A stretch of DNA of 64,000 nucleotides from Amanita rubescens (Eukaryota > Basidiomycota > Agaricomycetes > Agaricales > Amanitaceae), in contig WION01000069.1 in assembly GCA_015039365.1 (NCBI GenBank), positions 62,001 through 126,000 on the forward strand, in the 5' to 3' direction. The translations under genes and the position numbers were made by a program. Positions 32,547 through 41,602 of the stretch are shown piece by piece; the first letter of the stretch is position 1, and each line of letters opens with the position of its first letter. The notes under the pieces were generated by a model. The model was not told where the DNA came from, did not search any database, and saw only the letters and a list, made by a program, of their open reading frames with translations.

Positions 32547-32873
32547 TGTCACGAGCCTTAGACAGGCTACACAACACAAGACTCAATCACTCGTAGATAC
32601 TACCGACAGTGTCAGGTAGTGAGGGCGAATACAAGAACCGTCTAGGTTCAGGGCAAAGCTAAGAAGGGAGGAGCTCCGAGCTGTCCAAGGAAAGACTAGC
32701 TTGTTGCTTAAGTTATCTACTACAATATACACTACTTATATACTAGGCTGGGCGTAGGGTATGAGTCATAGGGTACAGGGTATGAGTCATACTATGTCAT
32801 AGGGTGTAGGGTACATGAGTCAGTACATGCACGAAGCATGCGGCGTATCAAGGAGTAAAACAGGGGCTTGACA
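32547..32873 (-). repeat. 5' LTR of the chromovirus
   Basis: 327 bp, TG...CA. In minus sense it has a TATATAAG box followed ~33 nt later by AAGCAACAAGCT, a plausible transcript start. The hairpin GAACC/GGTTC lies at 32635-32649. Confidence 0.9.
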
Positions 32874-32878
32874 ATTGT

Positions 32879-34339
32879 TAGGATAGTGCGATGGAGCCTC
32901 AGTGCTGGCCGACAATCGATCCACGGATAAGAAAAGGAATAGGGACCAGATATACATGGTCCCGGAATAATAGAAGGGCTTCTCCCCCACACAACGTGCT
33001 TGGGGAGAAGGGAGCTTATCACTAGACACCAGGTAAGTGTCTAGCATTGTTCCTGTCGACGTGGTTGACGAGCGTCTGAGCCTAGACGCGTATAACAGGC
33101 AGATAGCGGGGTTTTGATCCCTCGCTCGTTTCGACAGAGGGGAACGGGTTCAGGGATAGCCCGTTTGACGTTATCAATGAAGAGGGAGCCGAGGGAATGC
33201 GGAGAGCGGGTGCGGGAGAACGAGACGGGACGAGGACTCCAGGAAAGGTATGTTATTCCTTTCCTTTTCTCCATTTCTCGCTGACTGATTCTTTCAGCTT
33301 GATGATTGTTCGACTATCTCTCTTTCAGTGTAACGCGGTCGGAATACGAGAGGTTCAAAGATATAGAGCTGGAAGTGCTGCGTGGGCGCAGCTTCGGGAC
33401 TTGAGGTAAGTCCTATAGCTCTCTTTGCTCCTGTGCCTGTAACAACTGCGTCGTATAGGCGCGGTATCATATGCAAGTCGACCATTCAACGTCAGGGAGT
33501 GGGACTCGTTCGAGTCCCGAATGTGTTCGGAGAGTTCGTTCGAACTCTCCATCGTTTTGAACGATTGATCCTAACTAACACGCCCAGCGTCTCTTCCCCT
33601 TCAAGAAGGAAAAAAAACGGGCGTATATATTAATTGAGGGAACTCTCGTATGAGTTCCCGTGGGTTGTTGAGGGTATAGGCACTTTGGTAAGTCTTTTTA
33701 TACCCGAGGATTATGATTTACTGACGACCTGAATGTAGCGTCGTCTTTTGTCCGTTATAGGTGGTTTACGGCCGGGAGGAGCAGTAGACGAGGTAGACGA
33801 GGGATGGCTGCGAGGGAGCAGCCTTGGCATCAGGTATGTTCTCGTTTTCTATTCGTTATCGAATTCGTATTAACTGCGTCGTATAGATGCAGCTATCCCG
33901 GTTCGTCGGACGATAATGAGGAGGAGGACTCAGCACGAGTTCTCTCCAGGATTCTTGTTTGAGACCTGGACAATTCGTCGGTCTCGAGGGTCGGACTATG
34001 CGTCGCCCTCTCGCATATTGGAACGAACGAGGGCCAGGCAGTATTCCCGATGACGCGGTGTCAAACGGATGGACGGGGAGGACTCTACGGTGAGTCCTCC
34101 GGTAAATATTAGTGGAGAGTTCTCCGTTTTTAGGCTCGGACGAATCTAATATGACTCGTCACGAGCTTTTTTTCCCTTCTTACAAGAAGGAGGTTGTTAT
34201 TAAGTGTGGAGACTCTCAGGGAGTCTCCTTCCGAATAAATTGATTAATTTGGTGAGTTATGAGTTTATAACTTGACTGTATCCGTTTTGCTGATATATAT
34301 TCATAAGTTTACAGATTTACATGTGTGGAGGGCTCAAGA
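32879..34339 (-). other. element B 3' non-coding region with hairpins and antisense introns
   Basis: No ORF is supported in the element's sense. The stretch holds dense perfect hairpins, for example GGGACTCG/CGAGTCCC (33501-33518) and a 10-bp stem GGAGAGTTCG/CGAACTCTCC with a 2-base loop (33529-33550). On the plus strand there are intron-like segments at 33248-33297, 33688-33738 and 33834-33886. Confidence 0.5.
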
Positions 34340-37300
34340 TTAGCCCTCCGAATTAAATCGCAAATACTGCAAGAGGACGACGACGAACGAGACGAAGAAA
34401 TGGCAATGACGTGGCAGTCTTGCCAGAGTGCTCGTAAATCGGGATGCGTCGACGTTTGACTGTTGTCGCGGCCTCAAGCAGTCGGTGCGGATGAGATTGG
34501 ACGGTTTGGGCAGTATTCGTACTGCCCGATATAAAGGTGAGTGGCTGTCACCCGGATTATTCATTTTATTGACGACAAGGTGGTTTCGTCGTCTCGAATT
34601 GACCGCAATGTTAGGCGGCTTACAGCGGGCGCGCCAAACACGTTCGACGCACTCGAAATGAGGGGTTTCCGCCCACCACGAAGGCTCGGGCGAAAGTATA
34701 GGCAACGCGTTCGTCGCGGTCTTGGCGTCGACGTAGGCATAAGAAGGAGGGGCTGAAGTGGGAGACTCGTCATCCTCGATGTACTCGTGGATGATTGTGT
34801 ACGCCGTCTCTTCGGCCTTGCGATTACGGACTGTGTGGAAGGTAATGACACTGAGGGCCCACATCATTCTCAACAAAACGTCGAGACCATAGCCAAGAAC
34901 GAGCGTGACGGCGTAGCCAATGGGTTTGGGTATAGGTGGTGTGAGTACCACCACGGGTTGAGGTGAGCACTGGCTAGTACTCAAGTTGAGTTTAGTATTA
35001 ACGATATCCGAAGGACATCGCTGGGAGCTTCCGAGTCTCGAGACTGGAAGCTCCGAGGGCTTCGGTTGGAGCTGGTCTATATTCAGCTGAAGGGATTGTG
35101 GAACCAGCTGAGGCTCGGCTGGCATACGTGAACGCGGTAGAGGGACCGCGGGGGAATCAAGTGAGTACCGAACGATGTTCGTTTTCACGTTGCTGACAAC
35201 GCTTAGGTCGCGTTGTTGGATTGTTGTTCCAGCGGGTCCCTGTGGAGCATCTCGAGGGTACGAGGAGCCGGATTGTCGAGTTCTCCCGGTCTTGGATAAG
35301 ATGGGAGAAGAGTTAATGGCCTTCTCGGCCTTACATTCGGGTGAGTACTCGTTGGCACTCGCCGGGTTGATCGATGTTTTGATGACATCCCAAGGACGTC
35401 GTCGGGATGTATGAAGCCAGTCGAGATCAATACTCGACTGTGTGAGCGGACGGACCAGTGGATATGCGTCAAGCTTGAAGATGTGTCTCGGCTGGCAGGA
35501 TGGAGAAGCCTGCATAGGATAGGCAGACGCAGACGAGTGGAACGGCGTGAAGGCCGTATTGGGTACCGGTGAGCGCGGGCTCACGCTCATATCCACGTCA
35601 CTGACAGTGTGTAGGTTCCGCTGCCATCGGTTGTTCGCTTCGTCAAACGCAAGTCCGGGGAGCCGCATGATGGATCCCAAATGTTCAGAGGAGAGCTCGT
35701 TTGCTCTCCGGGCCTTGGGATGAGGTTGAGGAACAGCATCAGGTTGTACCAGAGGGGCTTCGGGACTTTCAGGCTCAGGTGAGCGTATCGTTACGCTCGT
35801 TTCTATTTCTTTATTGACGACTTTTACAATAGGTCGTCTAGAGCCAGATTCGGGGTCGGTAGCCTTGTCAGGTGGACCTTTGGGGATTCGACAAGCGGAT
35901 TTGTCACAGGCGAGGGAGCGTCGGTTGATACGCTCCCGGATATAAGCAGCAGCTCTCGCGAGCTGTCCTCCTTCATTCCTCGAAGGAGTTAGGGTATGTT
36001 GGGACTGTCTTCGAACAGTCCCGGTATAAGGTGAGTGTGGTAGTTCGTGACTCGCCGGTGATTTCTTATTGACGACATTTAGGATATGTCGTCTGGGTAC
36101 CACCTCAACAGGCGGTGAAGGTTCATCTGAGGTTGCACAGATGGATGCGGTTGGCGCAGGACGGATGGACGAGGGAACGGAAGTGTAGAATGGCAGCATG
36201 GAGGCTGCTGAGGTATCAGGTATGTTTTCTTCACTTCTATTGATCTGAACATTAACGACGGTGTTGTAGATCCGTCGTTTCTCCTCCGTTTCATCCGAGA
36301 GGAAAAGGTTTGGGACTCGTGCGCCGACGAGTCCTTGAAATTGATTAGAGCGCTCAGCGGAACGCTCGCAGATTCCGGAGGACTGAGTTGCTCGTCCTCC
36401 CCTGGATTCAGCAAATAGCGAGACTTCTCCCGCAACGGGAGAAGATGGGCCTTCATTAGTCGGAAGTGAAAGGAATGTATTGGAGACCCGAGAAAGGGTC
36501 TCCGACAAACGGTGCGTAGTATTGTTATTTACTACATGATTCGTACTCACGACGCTCGACGTGCGTCGTTTAGAATTCATTGAGACAAGGGATGTAGTCC
36601 TATCTTTGGAAGAACGGGTTGGAGATGCCCGAGCTGAGGATACTGTGACGGGCGGGGGTTTTGACAACGAGGAGGCCGTCTTGAGTACAGGTAAGTACTC
36701 GACTGCACTTATTCCTTTCGTAGGGCTGACTTTCGCCTTTCCAAGATATGTTTTCTCAACATCCCGACGTTTCGGCAAGGGAGCCGAGACGGTTCGGCCA
36801 GAGGGCTTATTGCCGATGCGAGAGTTTCCCTCCGGGAGCTCTCTGGTACTCAGAATGGTATGTTTAGATTGTTCTCCAGTCTTAACGTGTATGCTGGAGC
36901 TGAGTGAAGGTCGGGAGATGGACAAGACCATCTCCGGGACGGGTTTGTCAAGTATAGGGTTTCGAGCCAGCGTAGGCTCGCGAGCAATATTTGGGGGACT
37001 CTTAATGAGTCCCGGGGGTTCAAAAGGACTGTCCGGCTTCGCAGAGCTCGGATTAGCTTCAGAACGGGTCATTTGAACTTGTTCGGGCATATTTCGAGTC
37101 TCGGGAGTCGAAACTCTCTGATTGGCCACAAGTATAACTTGCGGGTGAATTTCTTCAAGAGAAGAGTGTCGCAAAAGGCCAGGATGGACGGGAATGGTGA
37201 CGGGAGTGGATCCTGGTAGCGTGAGGGCTACCGAAGCTTCAGGTAAGTTGTTTTTGTTATTTTCTTTTTCTTTGCTAATTACGGCGTCCAGTGTACGCCG

Positions 37301-38375
37301 TTCTTCCCCCGTTTCACCAAAGGATGGAAGAGGAATGACTTGTTCGTTGGCAAGTCGTCCAAATTGGATGGAATGCTCTGCGGAGCGTTCCGGGATGTTT
37401 TCGGGAAGCTCGAACGAGCTTCCGAGTGGTCTTACAGCTCGTTTGAGCTGATCCGAATCTTCTGCATTGGGAGCAGATGGCGTTTTACCAAACGGCCGAT
37501 TGGCGGCTGGCAATGATACTCTAGAACGAGTATCAACTCCTTGGTGAGTTCTTCTGCTCGCCGTTTGTTTCGTATTGACAACGTTAGGCGTACGCCGTTC
37601 AGAAACGTTTGGAAGAGTTGAATTAGGCTTGTTTGAGAGCCGGTTTGAAGGGATGGCCCGTAAAAAGGAGACGGGCGAGAGCTTAGACAGCGTGAGGGCT
37701 GTCTTGGTCGAAGGTGCATGTTTTGATGTATCTGCTTGTTCCTTTGTACTAACGATCGCGTTTCCCGTTTGAGGAGTTAACCTGGATGCGACCTTTGAAC
37801 TAGGAACGCGTAACATAGCGGCGGCAACAACTCGGGACTTGGGTAATGACTTAATGGTCCCCGTACTCTTGTCCGAGTGTTTCTGGACAAGTACTGGCGG
37901 TTCCGACAATTGTCGCTTCTCAACATGCGTAGGAGACTTCGACGAAGTACAGGAGACGGCTGGTGCTGTCTCCGCTGTCAATTCTGAGGGAGGTTTCCCA
38001 TGGAAACCATTATTATGAGCCTTGGATAGCTCGTTATCCTTGGCTAGGGAACTCCGGCGATTCCTATGGGGTTCCCGAGGTGTAGAAAGGGAGCTTGTCT
38101 TCAACGAGCTCAGACGTGTTTGGGAACGAGTCATTTGAACTCGTTCCGATGCGTTTCGAGACTCAAGAGTCGAGTCTCGCTTTCTTCTAACCTCTCGTAT
38201 GACTCGTGGAGAGTCGTGTTTGTTTGAAAGGGTTGAAGGACATGGCTTGGGCGTAGCAGGAGAGATAGGGATTGGCGAGGAGACGGGGATGGGATCAGAC
38301 GGCTTGTATGCTGCCGAAGCATCAGGTGAGGGGATATCCTCGCCTTTTACATGTATACTAACGACGGAGTTGCAG
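33248..38375 (+). other. ladder of antisense spliceosomal-intron-like segments in element B
   Basis: On the plus strand, opposite to LTR transcription, at least eleven segments have a good donor, a CTRAC-like branch site and an AG acceptor at 44-54 nt: 33248-33297, 33688-33738, 33834-33886, 35161-35206, 35569-35614, 35779-35832, 36031-36082, 36220-36269, 37243-37291, 37544-37587 and 38326-38375. Donors are GTGAGT, GTAAGT, GTATGT, GTGAGC or GTGAGG; the branch word in 38326-38375 is ATACTAACG. The interval between two of them (35615-35778) is open in one plus frame for its full length. Confidence 0.6.
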
Positions 38376-39244
38376 GTCCGTCGTTCCTCCCGCGTTTTAC
38401 CCAGAAGAGATGGAGTCTGGGCTTGCAAACCAGCAAGTCCATGTATCGACGTGGAGCACTCGGTTATGTGCTCCTTTGGCGTTTCGGGAAGTGTAGGCGT
38501 ATCCTGGTCTTCCGCAGATGATTTGGAAATCGTGGAGGCCTCCTGTTTCACTCGAGGTGCGGGAACGGCTTTGGGGCGCGTCGCGTCGCGCGAATTTACG
38601 CGTATTGAGTCCCAAGCTTCGACTAATGTCCAGAAGTCCTCGGATAGCATTTCCGGGGCTATTGAACCATCGTATAAGTCCAGGTACGCGTCGTGCCAAA
38701 CGTATTGCAAGTCGCGTGAAGGTTCGTCGATACTGAACTGAGATTTAAGATATTCTGCGACAAAATCATTAAACTCATTCGCGTCGTCGTAGACGAGTTG
38801 GGAACACTCGGGATAGTGTTCCCGTTCGAGAGTTTCATGTTGACTATGTAGGGTACCGGACATTAGGTCTGGTTCCCGAGTCTCAGACGTAGAATTACTG
38901 AAGTTTATGTTGTGGGGCGAGCCAAACTCACGCTCGCCCGAAAGAGTAGATGTATGAGCTTCAGACGACTTATTCAAATGACGGGGAGTAGGTGAATACT
39001 CCCAGGCCAGCTTAAATGTCGAGTCTGGTAACATGCGAATCTTATATTGGGCAGTTTGCCTGGGTGTTGTCGCTACACCCTTAATGTGTTCTAATTCGTC
39101 GTAATACCACTTGGGAATAGCGGCGTATTGGTTCGTTTCGACCCTCCTCGGGAACGAGTCCGGAGGGTCATCCTTAAAGTATTGGGAGTTCCGTAAAACT
39201 CCTGGTGGGTTGAGTCTCGGGTTTCGAGACTCGTTGGGCATCAC
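34340..39244 (-). CDS. giant repetitive ORF of element B, unknown function
   Basis: An uninterrupted 1634-codon ORF on the element's sense strand, beginning 299 nt inside the 5' LTR. It is Ser/Pro/Arg/Thr-rich and largely low-complexity. At least three internal modules recur: an ER(S/T)..H/RS.QF...EERRT block leading to VVxx, then (E)NIP..SAA, and an (E)TRN..E(R/Q)VQMTRS block. A folded-looking N-terminus includes WYYDELEHIKGVATTPRQTA and a segment near residue 150 (QLVYDDANEFNDFVAEYLK). Near residues 1435-1470 lies a hydrophobic stretch (IGYAVTLVLGYGLDVLLRMM), and the C-terminus is hydrophobic too. Element C carries broken homologues (RVSNPETQIPQERVQLSRSE). I see no gag, protease, RT or integrase. 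Because the opposite strand carries intron-like ladders, I cannot exclude that the real gene is antisense. Confidence 0.55.
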   Translation of the reverse strand: MMPNESRNPRLNPPGVLRNSQYFKDDPPDSFPRRVETNQYAAIPKWYYDELEHIKGVATTPRQTAQYKIRMLPDSTFKLAWEYSPTPRHLNKSSEAHTSTLSGEREFGSPHNINFSNSTSETREPDLMSGTLHSQHETLEREHYPECSQLVYDDANEFNDFVAEYLKSQFSIDEPSRDLQYVWHDAYLDLYDGSIAPEMLSEDFWTLVEAWDSIRVNSRDATRPKAVPAPRVKQEASTISKSSAEDQDTPTLPETPKEHITECSTSIHGLAGLQAQTPSLLGKTREERRTCNSVVSIHVKGEDIPSPDASAAYKPSDPIPVSSPIPISPATPKPCPSTLSNKHDSPRVIREVRRKRDSTLESRNASERVQMTRSQTRLSSLKTSSLSTPREPHRNRRSSLAKDNELSKAHNNGFHGKPPSELTAETAPAVSCTSSKSPTHVEKRQLSEPPVLVQKHSDKSTGTIKSLPKSRVVAAAMLRVPSSKVASRLTPQTGNAIVSTKEQADTSKHAPSTKTALTLSKLSPVSFLRAIPSNRLSNKPNSTLPNVSERRTPNVVNTKQTASRRTHQGVDTRSRVSLPAANRPFGKTPSAPNAEDSDQLKRAVRPLGSSFELPENIPERSAEHSIQFGRLANEQVIPLPSFGETGEERRTLDAVISKEKENNKNNLPEASVALTLPGSTPVTIPVHPGLLRHSSLEEIHPQVILVANQRVSTPETRNMPEQVQMTRSEANPSSAKPDSPFEPPGLIKSPPNIAREPTLARNPILDKPVPEMVLSISRPSLSSSIHVKTGEQSKHTILSTRELPEGNSRIGNKPSGRTVSAPLPKRRDVEKTYLGKAKVSPTKGISAVEYLPVLKTASSLSKPPPVTVSSARASPTRSSKDRTTSLVSMNSKRRTSSVVSTNHVVNNNTTHRLSETLSRVSNTFLSLPTNEGPSSPVAGEVSLFAESRGGRATQSSGICERSAERSNQFQGLVGARVPNLFLSDETEEKRRIYNTVVNVQINRSEENIPDTSAASMLPFYTSVPSSIRPAPTASICATSDEPSPPVEVVPRRHILNVVNKKSPASHELPHSPYTGTVRRQSQHTLTPSRNEGGQLARAAAYIRERINRRSLACDKSACRIPKGPPDKATDPESGSRRPIVKVVNKEIETSVTIRSPEPESPEAPLVQPDAVPQPHPKARRANELSSEHLGSIMRLPGLAFDEANNRWQRNLHTVSDVDMSVSPRSPVPNTAFTPFHSSASAYPMQASPSCQPRHIFKLDAYPLVRPLTQSSIDLDWLHTSRRRPWDVIKTSINPASANEYSPECKAEKAINSSPILSKTGRTRQSGSSYPRDAPQGPAGTTIQQRDLSVVSNVKTNIVRYSLDSPAVPLPRSRMPAEPQLVPQSLQLNIDQLQPKPSELPVSRLGSSQRCPSDIVNTKLNLSTSQCSPQPVVVLTPPIPKPIGYAVTLVLGYGLDVLLRMMWALSVITFHTVRNRKAEETAYTIIHEYIEDDESPTSAPPSYAYVDAKTATNALPILSPEPSWWAETPHFECVERVWRARCKPPNIAVNSRRRNHLVVNKMNNPGDSHSPLYRAVRILPKPSNLIRTDCLRPRQQSNVDASRFTSTLARLPRHCHFFVSFVVVLLQYLRFNSEG

Positions 39245-39528
39245 TCGAGCCCGTAAACGCGTGTAGGTGTTGGTGTAGGCTCGAGGGGATTGGTAGATGG
39301 ATTATGTGGGTTTTGTTGTCTTCGTAAAATTGAAGTAGCTTGGACTGTGTCACAAGCGTCGTTTCGGGTTTCTGGGGTCCGGAACGCGAGATGGAGGTTC
39401 TAGAGAACCTCCAGGGGGTATTTGGGTGCTTGTAAGACGCTTTCTTGGTGTTGTTGGATGTAGATAGTTTTTCGAGAGGGATATATGTTGAAATCTTCCA
39501 AATGGGAAGATTGGCACAGTACACTTGT

Positions 39529-39543
39529 GAAAGTGCAAAAAAG
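39529..39543 (-). other. element B primer-site region
   Basis: Directly inside the 5' LTR the minus strand reads CTTTTTTGCACTTTC. The same position in elements C (57897-57911) and D (42692-42706) reads CTTTTTTACACT. It resembles no tRNA 3' end. TTGCACT is complementary to AGTGCAA within the LTR. Confidence 0.5.
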
Positions 39544-39871
39544 TGTAACGTTCTTACTGAAAGGAACCTAATAAGGTTCCAACTTAATCACCCCTTGCAT
39601 CTTGCACTGAATCAACGTGTATATGTGATACCGTGCGGTGTACGCGAGTGGGGTAAAGTAAGGTGTAAGATCCTGTCACAATGTGTGACAACCTACCATA
39701 TATGTACCATAACATAACTATCTACGAGAATAGAGGAAAACTATCTACAGGGAATAAATGAGGGAGCTAAATGTAGCTCCCATCCTCGTATTTGGAGATC
39801 CTCAAGGGATCTCCCATCTTGATGAGTATCTTGATGAATATGTACGAGAGCTACATAGTAGCCCCGTTACA
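39544..39871 (-). repeat. 5' LTR of element B
   Basis: 328 bp with terminal inverted TGTAAC/GTTACA. Minus sense begins TGTAACGGGGCTACTATGTA. It contains several perfect hairpins, including GGGAGCTA/TAGCTCCC (39762-39781), GGAGATCC/GGATCTCC (~39795-39815) and GGAACCT/AGGTTCC (~39561-39578). Confidence 0.75.
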
Positions 39872-40147
39872 ATCGGTTTATATACATGTACAGAAACACA
39901 GCCGTATCGTAAGTAGAACAAGGGCGATAGCAAGTATAGGTAAAACAGGAGGCATAAGGGATGGTACGTGTATGAACAAGGGGTTGGGCATAGGGTAAAC
40001 GGAATGGGGATCGATAAGGGAACGAGGTAGTCCGTTTGATGAACATAATGGGGATGCGATGAAGGGATAGGCATATACGAAAAAGTAAGCATGTCCGACG
40101 TGTCATGTAATCATAATGTAGGAGTCCGTACCGTGTTTGTAACACAG
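39872..40147. other. flank between element B and the next gene
   Basis: No supported feature. An acceptor-like AACACAG ends at 40147, which suggests that upstream exons of the following gene once lay here or beyond the insertion. Confidence 0.3.
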
Positions 40148-41602
40148 ATGGCTACAATGAAAGTATCAATGGCGCTTGGTCTAAAATTGACGAGGAGATG
40201 AAAAACATCGCCATCAAGCACAAGAAGAGCTTGCAGAAGGTTCAAACGGACCTTCACATGGGGCATCAAAAGTTGCTAAAGAAGCACAGCGTCATCAATC
40301 CCTGGAATGCATTTCTTTGGAAGGTTTGTCAAGAAGTCAAAGAAAACGGGGTCCCCAATGGTAAGATGGTGACAGACGCTTTTTAACTCGAGTTAACGAC
40401 CCTATATTTACTACTAGATTTGCCAACGGGGAAACAGGTCCTTCAAGACCTCCTCAAAATAGCTGGAGAAAGATACCGTAATGCGTCTAAGGAGGAAATC
40501 AACAAGATTGGTGACAAATACAAGCAAGTCAAAGCAACGAAGGCAAAGGGACGTCATACATCGGCGAGATCAATGATAAACGATGTTGTATCGACTATGA
40601 GCGCTGTGGAAAACGAGGTAATCCAATCATTTTCACAACACGGTCGCCGGCTAATGCCAATCATCTAGCTCGAGAAACTCAACTCGTGCTCCGGTGTTGA
40701 AGCAATGGTTTTTGTGACACACAGCACAACTAATTTACCTCTACAGAGCCGTTCATATAATACACCTGGTATTGGTGGTTTTATGGAGATGACGCTGAAG
40801 ATGGACTGGACTGATTTTTTGGGGAAGATGGAAGGTTTTTCACTTCAAGGGCTTAAAGGTACGTGGTTGAACTCTAGCCATTGCCTTTCAATTATTAATC
40901 AATTACCTTCAGGCAGCACAAAGAATTGGCAGCAACGTGTCTCGGAATTACAGTCTCAAATTCGACAGGTAATGAACACGAAGTTAAGTACGTCTCAGTC
41001 ACATTTAATCATCTATGCCTTACAGCTGATATGGAAACTCTTCAGAAGACATCACCGGCAATCCCTCAGCTCGTATGGAATGGAAGTTTTACTTCCGAAA
41101 TGTCGTCCAACGGTACTCAGTCAAGATTGAAGGCTGGCCTGTCAACCTGGTTCGTTTTCAAAATCTCAGTGAAGTCTCAAGTCCATATGATTCCCTTAAA
41201 ACCTTGCTCAACAATTGGTCCTCGGGTAAAACGTACTGGAGAGAGTTGAGTGAAGACGAGCTGGAGGAACTTGTGCGAGAAAGGGAGGAAGAGATAGCTA
41301 AAGGGGAAATTCAGGTTCCAGCACAACGCCGTCTGCCCTCTGACCGTGGAAAGAAAAGAAAACATATTGTGGAACGCCGGGCCCGGGAGGACAAGGACAA
41401 GGACGAGTCGAGCAATGGCTCTTCAGGTGAGGATGGAGATCAACCCCAGCAAAAATGTGCAAAGCATGCAGCCACACAAAAGGCCCAAGCCAAGATGGGC
41501 AGAAACGCTGCAGGAAAGACATCAACAGTTGACCGGGGTGCAGATTCAGCTGAAGCCGAAGCCGATGACAATGCCAACGACTACGACGACGACGACAACT
41601 AA
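40148..41602 (+). CDS. recurrent Agaricomycete hypothetical protein, five exons
   Basis: Exons 40148-40360, 40418-40617, 40669-40858, 40913-40987 and 41046-41602 join in frame with introns of 51-58 nt (donors GTAAGA, GTAATC, GTACGT, GTACGT). Key blocks are AWSKIDEEMKNIAIKHKK, NPWNAFLWKVCQEVKENG, then DITGNPSARMEWKFYFRNVV, QRYSVKIEGWPVNLVRFQNL, SSGKTYWRELSEDELEELV and a Lys/Arg then acidic tail ending in DDDDN. The RNVVxRYxVxIEGWPxN core with the GK.YW end matches a protein family I remember as massively repeated in mushroom genomes. The first exon starts mid-codon behind an acceptor, so the 5' end is missing or lies beyond the insertion of element B. Function unknown; the charged tail suggests a nuclear location, which is inference. 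Confidence 0.65.

Larger units (their letters stand above)
26274..32873 (-). mobile_element. Ty3/gypsy chromovirus, decayed coding, TSD ATTGT
   Basis: LTRs at 26274-26601 and 32547-32873 (TGTCACG...CTTGACA on the plus strand) are flanked by perfect 5-bp duplications ATTGT at 26269-26273 and 32874-32878. Coding runs on the minus strand as gag, protease, reverse transcriptase, RNase H, integrase and a chromodomain, which is the Ty3/gypsy chromovirus order. Frameshifts and stops break the ORFs many times. The LTRs differ at roughly 3% of positions. It sits inside element B and is therefore younger than B. Confidence 0.9.
25289..39871 (-). mobile_element. LTR element B (hairpin-rich family), split by a chromovirus
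   Basis: Minus-strand LTR element. The 5' LTR is 39544-39871, the primer-site region 39529-39543, the large ORF 34340-39244, a small conserved 3' ORF is near 25.5-25.9 kb, the polypurine tract is at 25399-25411, and a truncated 3' LTR lies at 25289-25398. The chromovirus 26274-32873 is nested inside with ATTGT duplications. The two LTRs share the block around GGGAGCTAAATGTAGCTCCC (39762-39781; one base different at 25311-25330). Without the nested element it is about 8 kb. No reverse transcriptase, protease or integrase is visible, so it is either non-autonomous or depends on something I do not recognise. Confidence 0.75.

Noticed and set aside
36561..38741. Plus-strand ORFs of 171 and 180 codons inside element B taken as ordinary genes
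   Set aside because: They run through the proposed antisense introns and lie opposite the 1634-codon ORF; as unspliced ORFs they are not supported, though spliced antisense exons remain possible.
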